From positions 1 to 15,197 of the forward strand of contig JBCCGE010000075.1 of NCBI GenBank assembly GCA_039029455.1: a stretch of 15,197 nucleotides of DNA. Reading direction: 5' to 3'. This document shows positions 1 through 6,655 of this stretch, piece after piece. Position numbers and translations under genes: made by a program. The DNA is from JBCCGE01 sp039029455 (GTDB lineage: Bacteria; Pseudomonadota; Gammaproteobacteria; Arenicellales; Poriferihabitantaceae). The notes under the pieces were generated by a model. The model saw only the letters and a program-made list of their open reading frames with translations. It made no database searches and was not told where the DNA came from. Numbering within the stretch: position 1 is the first letter of the stretch; each line of letters begins with the position of its first letter.

Positions 1-167
1 CATCAGACCATAGAGCGAGATCTCGATGGTCGAGCCGAAGATCAGAGAGCCGCACCACGTCTCGAAGAAAGTCATAACCGCCGGTGGTGCGTCGTCGGCG
101 GCAGGAGATACCCGCCAAACCAGAACACAGGGTAGGCAACCGATCCGTTGAACCGGTTCCCGATCAT
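1..167 (-). other. Possible partial or frameshifted small membrane-protein reading frames, left edge
   Basis: Two overlapping minus-strand frames follow the ggt stop. The first starts at an ATG at 167, with AGGA four bases upstream, and runs 31 codons (MIGNRFNGSVAYPVFWFGGY...) to a stop at 74-72. The second begins at an ATG at 75 (MTFFETWCGSLIFGSTIEIS...) and stays open for 25 codons to the window edge; its frame is also open upstream, back to a TGA near 194. Both peptides are rich in aromatic and hydrophobic residues, as in membrane proteins. They would join into one plausible protein if a single frameshift lay around 75-115. No family is recognised. It could equally be intergenic DNA with chance open frames, or a genuine start at 75. 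Apart from this and a GAACCGGTTC palindrome at 150-159, nothing is seen in 1-217. Confidence 0.25.
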
Positions 168-217
168 TGTTCCTGGATTCAAACCCTCAAGGATCGACAC
201 CACTGGATGCCGGGTGG

Positions 218-1906
218 CTAGGGCAAGACGATGGCTTTACCTTCGCCTCGCGCGTCCGACGCAGCCGTAACCAACGCTGAGTTTTTATCAACAACAATCG
301 CGTGCATATTGCCCCATGTTCGTCCGCGGTCATGCAGAGTGTGACCTTTTGCCCTCAGCCGCTCCATATCGTCCGTACTTATTGCTCCCGGTTCATGCTG
401 GATTCGATCGGGAAGATATTGATGGTGATATCTTGGCAGGTTCACCATCTGCTCTGCGCTGGCATCGTCGTGGAACGCAAGAGCCGCCAGAAAAACCATG
501 GTGATTATTCGACTGCCCCCGGGTGTGCCGACTATAGCCAGGCGATCGTCTGTTTCAAGAAAGGTTGGACTCATGCTGGAAAGCATCCGCTTACCCGGCT
601 GGATCGAATTGGCTTCAGCACCGACCAATCCGTAGACATTGGGTTCGCCGGGCTTGGCCGAAAAATCATCCATCTCGTCGTTGAGCAATACCCCGGTTCC
701 CGGTGCGACAAAGCCGGACCCAAAGGGATAGTTTATCGACAGGGTCGCGGCTACGCGATTGCCTGACTGATCAATTACTGAAAAATGGGTCGTGTCTTCA
801 CCACCGGGAACCTCATCTCGTGTCGGAGCAAGGCTGTCGCTGCTCGTTGCTCGATCTAGACGAATGGATTGCCTGAGTCCGTCGGCATACCGCGGACTTG
901 TAAGCATGTCGAAAGGAATATCAACAAAATCCGAATCTCCCATGTACTCGGCCCGATCTCGATAGGCTCGCCGCAACGCTTCAGAAACCAGATGAATTTG
1001 CTCGCTGCTGCTCATCGAATCGAGATCATACGCCGACAAAATATTAAACGCCGTCGCCATCACAAGTCCTCCTGAAGACGGTGGCGCAGCGGAGGTGATC
1101 TGCATGCCCCGGTACTCGCTCACGATTGGTGCCCGCAGTTTAACCTCGTACGACGTCATATCCTCCATGGACCAGATTCCGCCTGCGGCTCTGACACCTG
1201 CCACCAGTTTTTCGGCGACCTGACCACCGTAAAAACCGTCATGACCGTGTTGCGCGATTTGCCGCAACGTGTTGGCGAGGTCAGTCTGCACGATGCGACT
1301 TCCGGGCTCAGGGACATCGCCACCGGGCATAAAAATTTGTCGCGAATCGGCAAACTGTTCCATCACCGGCTTGCGGAATGTCATTAACCGTTTGTAGTGT
1401 TCCCCGGTGATAAAGCCTTCTTCTGCATAGCGGATGGCACGCGCGAGGCTGCTGGATAGCGGCAAGACACCCTTGTTTGCGGCCAACCAGACCAGAGCAG
1501 CTGGTGCGCCGGGAATGCCTGCGGACAATGGACCATCAACCGACGCCTTATCGATCACGTTACCGTCAGCATCAAGATACATATCTCGATCAGCAGCCAG
1601 CGGTGCTTTTTCGCGTCCATCGAGCATAACCTGCTGCCCCGAGTTTGCATCGTGGAGCAGCCAGAACCCACCGCCCCCCAGACCGGATCCACTGGGCTCG
1701 ACAACGGCGAGAGCAGCTGAAACCGCAATTGCTGCATCAAAGGCGTTGCCGCCCATTTCAAGCACCTCGATACCGGCACGTGTTGCGAGTGGATGTGCGC
1801 TGGCTACGGCTGCAGACGCAAAGACCGGTTTGGCCGCGCCAATGAAAAACAAAACTGCAAGAGCAGCTGCGCAAGCAAGAGAGTGGCGAATAAGACTTTT
1901 TACCAT
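218..1906 (-). CDS. ggt: Gamma-glutamyltransferase (glutathione hydrolase), secreted
   Basis: An N-terminal nucleophile hydrolase that cleaves the gamma-glutamyl bond of glutathione and related compounds, normally in the periplasm. The 562-residue product starts with a signal peptide (positive MVKSLIRH, hydrophobic core, probable cleavage after VFA at residue 30). The precursor self-cleaves before the catalytic threonine, here T372 in DTTHFSVID, to give large and small subunits. Other family marks are GREKAP with the substrate arginine R98, the MDDFSAKPG stretch near 412-420, PNVYGLVG with the lid tyrosine Y425, SSMSP at 443-447 and the GTPGGSRI glycine loop at 460-467. Length matches the bacterial family. 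The open frame continues upstream to a TTG at 1945 overlapping the orn stop, but the ATG at 1906 puts the signal peptide at the N-terminus and has GAGAAC four bases upstream, so it is preferred. It is the last gene of the rsmJ-rsmE-orn-ggt operon. No broken motif is visible. Confidence 0.95.
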   Translation of the reverse strand: MVKSLIRHSLACAAALAVLFFIGAAKPVFASAAVASAHPLATRAGIEVLEMGGNAFDAAIAVSAALAVVEPSGSGLGGGGFWLLHDANSGQQVMLDGREKAPLAADRDMYLDADGNVIDKASVDGPLSAGIPGAPAALVWLAANKGVLPLSSSLARAIRYAEEGFITGEHYKRLMTFRKPVMEQFADSRQIFMPGGDVPEPGSRIVQTDLANTLRQIAQHGHDGFYGGQVAEKLVAGVRAAGGIWSMEDMTSYEVKLRAPIVSEYRGMQITSAAPPSSGGLVMATAFNILSAYDLDSMSSSEQIHLVSEALRRAYRDRAEYMGDSDFVDIPFDMLTSPRYADGLRQSIRLDRATSSDSLAPTRDEVPGGEDTTHFSVIDQSGNRVAATLSINYPFGSGFVAPGTGVLLNDEMDDFSAKPGEPNVYGLVGAEANSIQPGKRMLSSMSPTFLETDDRLAIVGTPGGSRIITMVFLAALAFHDDASAEQMVNLPRYHHQYLPDRIQHEPGAISTDDMERLRAKGHTLHDRGRTWGNMHAIVVDKNSALVTAASDARGEGKAIVLP

Positions 1907-1941
1907 AATAGTTCTCGATCTGATCTGTATTTCCCAGCGAC

Positions 1942-2493
1942 TCAAAAATCAGGTGAGGCTCGAAGGAATGTCCGTCTGTAATACTTCAACTCCTCTATGG
2001 ATTCTCTTATATCGTCCAGCGCGCGGTGGGTATTTTGTTTGCGAAATCCGGCGGACAGCTCAGGGCGCCAGCGGCTGACAAGCTCCTTGATCGAGCTGAC
2101 ATCGAGATTGCGATAATGCAGATATTTTTCGAGTTTCGGCATGTATAACGCGAGAAATCTTCGATCCTGACAGATTGAGTTGCCGCAAAGCGGGGAGTGA
2201 TTCCCAGGTACCAGCGTGGAAATAAAATCGATGGTGGCGCGTTCGGCGTCAGCCTCTGAGACCTTCGACTCCCGAACCCGATTCACCAGTCCACTCTCGG
2301 TGTGGGTGCGCGTATTCCATTCATCCATTTCCGTAAGCCGCTTTAACGACTGATGTATTGCGATGACCGGACCTTCCTGAAGAATGTTCAGCTGAGAATC
2401 TGTAACAATGGTGGCGATCTCAAGAATGCGATCTTCACTCGGCGAGAGACCTGTCATTTCAAGATCGATCCAGACGAGATTTTGCGGATGCAT
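1942..2493 (-). CDS. orn: Oligoribonuclease (DEDDh 3'-5' exonuclease)
   Basis: A cytoplasmic exoribonuclease that degrades dinucleotides and very short RNAs left by other nucleases. In bacteria that signal with c-di-GMP it also removes pGpG. The 183-residue product is nearly the length of E. coli Orn. DEDDh residues are visible: D10 and E12 in WIDLEMTG, D110 in CGNSICQDRRFL, and H156 with the Asp pair 160-161 in HRALDDIRESI. The open frame extends to 2544, but the ATG at 2493 gives the typical N-terminus (MHPQNLVWIDLE), has GGAAA seven bases upstream and lies one base after the rsmE stop. Translation is therefore probably coupled to rsmE. ggt follows 35 bases downstream. Identification is secure. 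Confidence 0.97.
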   Translation of the reverse strand: MHPQNLVWIDLEMTGLSPSEDRILEIATIVTDSQLNILQEGPVIAIHQSLKRLTEMDEWNTRTHTESGLVNRVRESKVSEADAERATIDFISTLVPGNHSPLCGNSICQDRRFLALYMPKLEKYLHYRNLDVSSIKELVSRWRPELSAGFRKQNTHRALDDIRESIEELKYYRRTFLRASPDF

Positions 2494-2494
2494 A

Positions 2495-3268
2495 TCAGGA
2501 TTTCCGGTCGGTTTCATTGATACTGGAACGGTGCAGAGCGCCAATCAAAGCGACAAGTGCGACAGCGGCGGTTTCGGTTCGAAGAACGTACGGCGACGCG
2601 TTCACGGGTGACGAACCGTACCGCAGCAACATGCGCTTTTCACTGTCATCAAAACCAGCTTCGGGCCCGATAATCAGATACAGCGATGGACGTGTCAATA
2701 TGTCCGGATTCTGCATTGGAATAAACTGTCCATCCTGATCGCCGTGCAGGATTGTGGTCGGCATTGAATCGTGCTGATTACCGATGCCGTCCAGCACCTC
2801 AGCCAGTGTCCACTGCGGAAGAAATTCCGGTAACCATGCTCTTCGGCTCTGTTTGCAGGCACTCACTGCGATACGTTGCCACCTTTGCAAATAACTGTCC
2901 TTCCAGTTAACGCTGCTGTAACGCAGTTTCAGCGGCTGTATTGACCCGACTCCCAGCTGGACACACATATCTATCAGGGTGGATTGTCGATCGCCTTTGG
3001 GTACGGAAAATGCAATTGAAAGCTGTTGCGGTCGCGGCTGCGTGTCCACCTGTTGCAGCCGAACTCTGAGTTCGTGTGTCCGCCTAGACAGTGACACAAC
3101 CTCACCAACCGCAAATTTTCCGTGTCCATTGAAGACTACAAGAGCGTCGCCCTCCCCTATGCGTTTAACCTGAATGGCGTGGCGGGATTCATCTTCGCTC
3201 AGCACACACTCGGAATCAGTTGCCAGCGTCTGATCGCAGAAATACCACGACGCATTTCCCAACCCCAT
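2495..3268 (-). CDS. rsmE: 16S rRNA (uracil1498-N3)-methyltransferase RsmE
   Basis: A SPOUT-class, SAM-dependent methyltransferase that makes m3U1498 in 16S rRNA of the assembled 30S subunit, near the decoding site. The 257-residue protein has an N-terminal PUA-like RNA-binding part (about 10-75) and a C-terminal SPOUT knot. The knot is marked by KGDRQSTLIDMCVQLGVGSI (91-110), LIIGPEAGFDDSE (198-210) and VLRTETAAVALV (228-239). The usual GPEGGF loop here reads GPEAGF. The open frame reaches 3373, but the ATG at 3268 is chosen because a strong GGGGAGGG ribosome binding site lies eight bases upstream and the resulting length is close to the family norm. It starts four bases after the rsmJ stop and ends one base before orn, so the three are probably cotranscribed. 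Confidence 0.95.
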   Translation of the reverse strand: MGLGNASWYFCDQTLATDSECVLSEDESRHAIQVKRIGEGDALVVFNGHGKFAVGEVVSLSRRTHELRVRLQQVDTQPRPQQLSIAFSVPKGDRQSTLIDMCVQLGVGSIQPLKLRYSSVNWKDSYLQRWQRIAVSACKQSRRAWLPEFLPQWTLAEVLDGIGNQHDSMPTTILHGDQDGQFIPMQNPDILTRPSLYLIIGPEAGFDDSEKRMLLRYGSSPVNASPYVLRTETAAVALVALIGALHRSSINETDRKS

Positions 3269-3272
3269 TGAA

Positions 3273-4016
3273 TTAGCCCTCCCCGACCATTGAACCTGAC
3301 GGATAGATATCAAACCGAACACGTTTGCCGGAGACGCTGCCGGTGGCGTTTTGCGGGCAGATAACAGGTGCAAAGTGCGGTCGCTTCACAACGACTCGAT
3401 AGCGTGCTGTAGCGATGGATTTTTCAATCAGAAACTCGAGATCATCGGTCGGGTTACAGAGACTCTGTAGTAACTGTGCCGGTCGACTCGCGGAGGCAGA
3501 ATTCCGTTTTGAGGGATACATTGGGTCGAGATAAATCACATCCGGTGGAGAATCTGTTTGCTGTTCCAGTTGTTGTTCGGCCGTGAGGCAATGCAGTGCA
3601 AATCGTTTCACGGCTTCTGGTGATCGTTTCTGACATCGATCAATGGCATCGGCAACCAGCGAATACACTACAGTATCTCTCTCGACCGCGACCACCTGCA
3701 TACCACAATATGCCAAATGCACTGCGTCCCTGGCCCATCCACAGGTCAGATCCCAGACCAGCGCATTTTGGCGGTGAATCGCGCGCAACAGCGGATCTCT
3801 GCCGATACGCGGCCGACTCTCCAGCGATGGCTGAAAGGGACTTGACTGCCCCTCGGGACCCTGGAGCGATAACCCGGCTGCAGAGTACTTCAGCAAAAGA
3901 TCGGCTCCATCATGAGAATCGACCAATGGCCTATGCGTAAACGACGACAGCATTCTGCATTTCTCTGCATACTCTTGATCAAACAATACGCCAAGCCGGG
4001 GCTTTTCGCCGATCAT
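3273..4016 (-). CDS. rsmJ: 16S rRNA (guanine1516-N2)-methyltransferase RsmJ
   Basis: A Rossmann-fold, SAM-dependent methyltransferase (former YhiQ family) that makes m2G1516 in 16S rRNA. Family blocks seen are PRIGRDPLLRAI (69-80), the SAM-binding motif DLTCGWARDAVHLA (89-102), the acidic VVAVERD strand end (108-114), IYLDPMYPSKRNSA (161-174) and RVVVKRPHFAP (207-217). Family members usually read DATAGLGRD at motif I, so this copy has Cys, Trp and Ala at normally small or glycine positions. The open frame extends to an ATG at 4103, only 16 bases from fabI. The ATG at 4016 gives 247 residues, close to E. coli RsmJ (about 250), and aligns its N-terminus, leaving room for a divergent promoter. 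No strong ribosome binding site precedes either start, and a GTG at 4094 is a third option. First gene of the rsmJ-rsmE-orn-ggt operon. Confidence 0.88.
   Translation of the reverse strand: MIGEKPRLGVLFDQEYAEKCRMLSSFTHRPLVDSHDGADLLLKYSAAGLSLQGPEGQSSPFQPSLESRPRIGRDPLLRAIHRQNALVWDLTCGWARDAVHLAYCGMQVVAVERDTVVYSLVADAIDRCQKRSPEAVKRFALHCLTAEQQLEQQTDSPPDVIYLDPMYPSKRNSASASRPAQLLQSLCNPTDDLEFLIEKSIATARYRVVVKRPHFAPVICPQNATGSVSGKRVRFDIYPSGSMVGEG
3277..3284 (-). promoter_or_regulatory. Strong ribosome binding site of rsmE
   Basis: GGGGAGGG on the minus strand lies eight bases before the ATG at 3268, inside the last codons of rsmJ. It decides the rsmE start over the longer open frame and suggests coupled translation with rsmJ. 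Confidence 0.8.
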
Positions 4017-4072
4017 CGTTTCGAGCAGCCATATTCTTCTTTCGTCACAAAACACTAATACCACATGAGCGC

Positions 4073-4078
4073 TATAAT
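4073..4078 (+). promoter_or_regulatory. Candidate -10 box of the fabI promoter
   Basis: A perfect TATAAT sits 42 bases upstream of the fabI ATG, which would give a leader of roughly 35 bases. No convincing -35 hexamer is found at 16-18 bases spacing, so the call rests on the -10 box and its place between divergent genes. It would fall inside rsmJ if that gene started at 4103, which supports the shorter rsmJ start. Confidence 0.5.
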
Positions 4079-4119
4079 CGTGCACTTTATTCACTCTCAC
4101 CATCCCACCAAATAACGCT

Positions 4120-4920
4120 ATGGCATTTCTTGAAGGTAAACGCGCGCTTATCGCCGGTGTCGCCAGTAATCGTTCAATCGCCTGGGGAGTCGCTCAGGCT
4201 ATGCATCAACAGGGCGCCGAGTTGGCGTTCACCTATCCAAACGACAAGATGAAACCCAGAGTGGAATCGCTGGCGAACGAACTTGGATCCAGCATCGTTC
4301 TGCCTTGCGATGTTTCAACCGATGAGGAAATACAGTCCCTTTTTCAGTCATTATCAGAACACTGGCAGGACGGTTTTGATGTGCTTGTTCATTCCATTGC
4401 GTTTGCACCCAGAGAGGAACTGGAAGGCCTGTATCTCGATGCCGTCACTCGCGAGGGATTCAAAACCGCGCATGAAATCAGTTCATACAGTTTCGCTGCA
4501 ATGGGTAAAGCTGCATTGCCGCACATGTCGGGACGCAGCGGTGCCAGCATGCTCACTCTAACCTACATCGGATCGATAAGATCAATGCCCGGTTACAACG
4601 TGATGGGGCTCGCCAAGGCCAGTCTTGAAGCAAATGTACGCTATATGGCTCAGTCTGTCGGCAAGCAGGGCATACGTGTAAACGGAATTTCAGCAGGCCC
4701 AATCCGCACGCTGGCGGCCGCAGGTATCAAGAATTTCAAAAAGATGCTCGGTCACTTTGAGAAAGTAGCTCCTCTCGGCCGCGCAGTCACTATCGATGAA
4801 GTCGGCAATACCGCTGCATTTCTATGTTCGGATCTGGCTTCCGGTATCACGGGCGAGATTACTTACGTGGATGCCGGTTTCAACACTGTTGGAATCAGCG
4901 AAGTCTTTGTTGACGAGTAG
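4120..4920 (+). CDS. fabI: Enoyl-[acyl-carrier-protein] reductase (NADH), FabI
   Basis: Catalyses the last reduction of each fatty-acid elongation cycle, reducing trans-2-enoyl-ACP with NAD(P)H in the cytoplasm. The 266-residue product is a short-chain dehydrogenase/reductase of the E. coli FabI type. It has a nucleotide-binding start GVASNRSIAWGVAQAM (13-28), the active-site pair Y149 and Y159 with K166 (TYIGSIRSMPGYNVMGLAKA), and SAGPIRTLAAAGIK. The N-terminus MAFLEGKRALIAG matches the family start. Ala94 in HSIAFAP occupies the position of E. coli Gly93, a site involved in triclosan resistance there; alanine is also the natural residue in Staphylococcus aureus FabI. No clear ribosome binding site precedes the ATG. 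It is a single gene, divergent from rsmJ and convergent with the DUF1285 gene. Confidence 0.97.
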   Translation: MAFLEGKRALIAGVASNRSIAWGVAQAMHQQGAELAFTYPNDKMKPRVESLANELGSSIVLPCDVSTDEEIQSLFQSLSEHWQDGFDVLVHSIAFAPREELEGLYLDAVTREGFKTAHEISSYSFAAMGKAALPHMSGRSGASMLTLTYIGSIRSMPGYNVMGLAKASLEANVRYMAQSVGKQGIRVNGISAGPIRTLAAAGIKNFKKMLGHFEKVAPLGRAVTIDEVGNTAAFLCSDLASGITGEITYVDAGFNTVGISEVFVDE

Positions 4921-4923
4921 CCC

Positions 4924-4972
4924 TGGATCGCCTCATCGAATTACCCAGCATTCCGCCGCTGAATGCGATCCA
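4924..4972. other. Inverted repeats between fabI and the DUF1285 gene
   Basis: Between the two convergent stops, TGGATCGC (4924-4931) pairs with GCGATCCA (4965-4972). Inside it, GCATTC (4948-4953) pairs with GAATGC (4961-4966) across a seven-base loop. The arms overlap by two bases, so the full stems compete slightly. No T-run follows on either strand, so it is not a standard intrinsic terminator, but it may help end both transcripts or protect their 3' ends. Confidence 0.4.
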
Positions 4973-4999
4973 ATAAGCTGCGCGAGGAAAAGTTTCCGG

Positions 5000-5554
5000 C
5001 TATTGACTCTGCGTTGAGATCATCGGAAAAAACTGACCATTGCTGAACAGACCCAGGTCTGACCGCAAATCACTGGGCCCGTTTTCCATTTGGTTGGCAA
5101 TGTCGATATGAACCGATCGGGTGGGCTTTGCCCATAGATCGTGCCGCACGTGAAAATAAGGCAGCAATTCGCCCTGTTCGCTGCTTGAGCGCATGACAAA
5201 ATCGGCCGCGCTTCTCAGCGAGACAACTTCGTCCATGTTAGTGCGCAGATGGAACACCGCGATTTCGTCGACCTCAACCGATTTGACATCAACGACAAGG
5301 AACGGGACATCGTCGACCTGAACAGTAAATTTTTCCTTCGGGGTGACCAGAAAATAGTCTCCCGCTTCCCGCCTGAGAATGCTCGCAAAGAGTTTGACTA
5401 ATTGCCTGCGCCGAATCAACCCGCCTTCGTGCAACCAGTTTCCCTGCTCATCAATACGCATATCAAAGTCCACGACACGATCCGGATACCAGCTGTCCAC
5501 CGGCGGTCGCGTGAAACAGGACAGGGATTCAAAAATCTGGTCAAGTCGTGTCAT
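5000..5554 (-). CDS. DUF1285 family protein, function unknown
   Basis: A 184-residue soluble protein with no signal peptide or membrane segment. It fits the DUF1285 family: an early PPVDSWYP motif (17-24), a conserved IDEQGNWLHEGGLIRRRQLV stretch (34-53), a YFLVTPKEKFTVQVDDVPFL block (67-86), and a C-terminal part with YFHVRHDLWAKPTRSVHIDI. The family has no established biochemical role, and none is proposed here. The start is the only good in-frame ATG; a GAG-rich stretch about ten bases upstream is a weak ribosome binding site. The gene lies 42 bases after hrcA on the same strand and is probably cotranscribed with it. Family assignment rests on recalled motifs. Confidence 0.8.
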   Translation of the reverse strand: MTRLDQIFESLSCFTRPPVDSWYPDRVVDFDMRIDEQGNWLHEGGLIRRRQLVKLFASILRREAGDYFLVTPKEKFTVQVDDVPFLVVDVKSVEVDEIAVFHLRTNMDEVVSLRSAADFVMRSSSEQGELLPYFHVRHDLWAKPTRSVHIDIANQMENGPSDLRSDLGLFSNGQFFPMISTQSQ

Positions 5555-5596
5555 ACGTCACAATCTCGATTTACCATCAATGGCGTGCATTCGCGG

Positions 5597-6655
5597 CTAC
5601 AGGTTTTGACTGTTTGCAGTCAGGGCACTTCCAAGGAGTTTGGCTGTGATATCGACGGTCGAAACCACTTCATCGTAGTTCATTCTTGTCGGCCCAATGA
5701 TACCCAGAACACCAACCCGCTCGCTGTCTATCTCGTACGGTGCCGAGATGACACTGCACTCTCGAAACGGTTTGTATCCGGATTCTTCGCCGATAAATAT
5801 GTTGACGCCTCCAGTGGCCAGACTCTTCTGCAGCAAATCGAAAAGAACCTGCTTTGTCTTGAAGGTATCGAACAGCTGCTTGAGTTTCTCAAGCTCGGCA
5901 AAATCCGGAATTGAGAGCAGATTATTTTCACCGCTGACCAGAACAGCCTCGCCGTCATTGTCATCATCAAACAGCGATCCGGCAATTTTAATCGCGGTCC
6001 GCATCTCGCGATGCATACTCTGATGATCCGACTGTAAATGTTTGAGCAGGTCCGCTTTTACGCCCTCAAGCGTTTTAGCCGCATATTCGGCGTTAAAGAA
6101 GTTTGCCGCCTCTACCAGTTCAGAGTCGCCATATTCTCTGTGAGTATTCAGCAGCTTGTTCTGCACCTGCCCGTCATCGGTAATCAGAATCGCAATGACT
6201 CTTTGCTGGGAGATTTTGAGGAACTCGATCTGACGAATGTGCACATGTTTCTTACTGGGTACGGAAACGATACCGGCAAATGAAGTCATCTGCGACAGCA
6301 TCTCCGATGCGCTGGTAAGCAAAGCTTTTTCGTCTACCGAACTGCTGAGACGATGCTCTAGAAGGTCAATAGATCGTTTTTTCACGGGTTCAACGCGCAA
6401 CATCTTGTTGATGAATAACCGATAGCCGGCCTGCGTGGGTACTCGCCCGGCCGATGTGTGCGGCGCTTCGATCAAACCGCATTCCTCAAGATCAGCCATA
6501 ACATTGCGAATCGTGGCCGGACTCAGGGCCAGCCCTGGTTCCTTTGAAAGTGTTCGAGAACCGACGGGGGTACCGTCTTCAATATATCGACTGATCAACC
6601 CCCGCAGAACGGTCTCCGCACGTTCGCTGATATCGATCGAATTTTCGTCAGGCAT
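5597..6655 (-). CDS. hrcA: Heat-inducible transcription repressor HrcA
   Basis: HrcA represses chaperone operons by binding the CIRCE inverted repeat, and its folding is helped by GroEL. The 352-residue length is typical. An N-terminal winged-helix domain is seen in PVGSRTLSKE and LSPATIRNVMADLEECGLIE (about 30-63), followed by the HTSAGRVPTQAGYRLFI signature (67-83). A GAF-like dimer domain and an inserted helical domain cover the rest, including NIFIGEESGYKPFRECSVIS and VGVLGIIGPTRMNYDEVVS near the end. HrcA often neighbours grpE and dnaK; here it is followed by a DUF1285 gene and diverges from nadK. No CIRCE element was found upstream of it or elsewhere in the window, so its targets are probably outside and autoregulation by CIRCE is not supported. 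The ATG at 6655 has only a weak AAGA upstream. Confidence 0.95.
   Translation of the reverse strand: MPDENSIDISERAETVLRGLISRYIEDGTPVGSRTLSKEPGLALSPATIRNVMADLEECGLIEAPHTSAGRVPTQAGYRLFINKMLRVEPVKKRSIDLLEHRLSSSVDEKALLTSASEMLSQMTSFAGIVSVPSKKHVHIRQIEFLKISQQRVIAILITDDGQVQNKLLNTHREYGDSELVEAANFFNAEYAAKTLEGVKADLLKHLQSDHQSMHREMRTAIKIAGSLFDDDNDGEAVLVSGENNLLSIPDFAELEKLKQLFDTFKTKQVLFDLLQKSLATGGVNIFIGEESGYKPFRECSVISAPYEIDSERVGVLGIIGPTRMNYDEVVSTVDITAKLLGSALTANSQNL

Noticed and set aside
78..101. GC-rich hairpin CCGCCG/CGGCGG as a ggt terminator
   Set aside because: The loop is 12 bases, no T-run follows on either strand, and it lies over 100 bases past the ggt stop within possible coding frames.
160..200. 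A stretch resembling a tRNA T-arm (GATTCAAACC)
   Set aside because: The flanking bases do not form the five-pair T stem, and no acceptor stem or anticodon arm could be placed around it.
302..766. 154-codon plus-strand open frame
   Set aside because: It is antisense to the conserved 3' half of ggt, has no recognisable motifs and no ribosome binding site; it is a shadow frame.
1434..2078. 214-codon plus-strand open frame
   Set aside because: It runs antisense across ggt and the end of orn, with alanine- and serine-rich low-quality composition and no family resemblance.
5402..5914. 170-codon plus-strand open frame
   Set aside because: Antisense to both the DUF1285 gene and hrcA, which are supported by family motifs.
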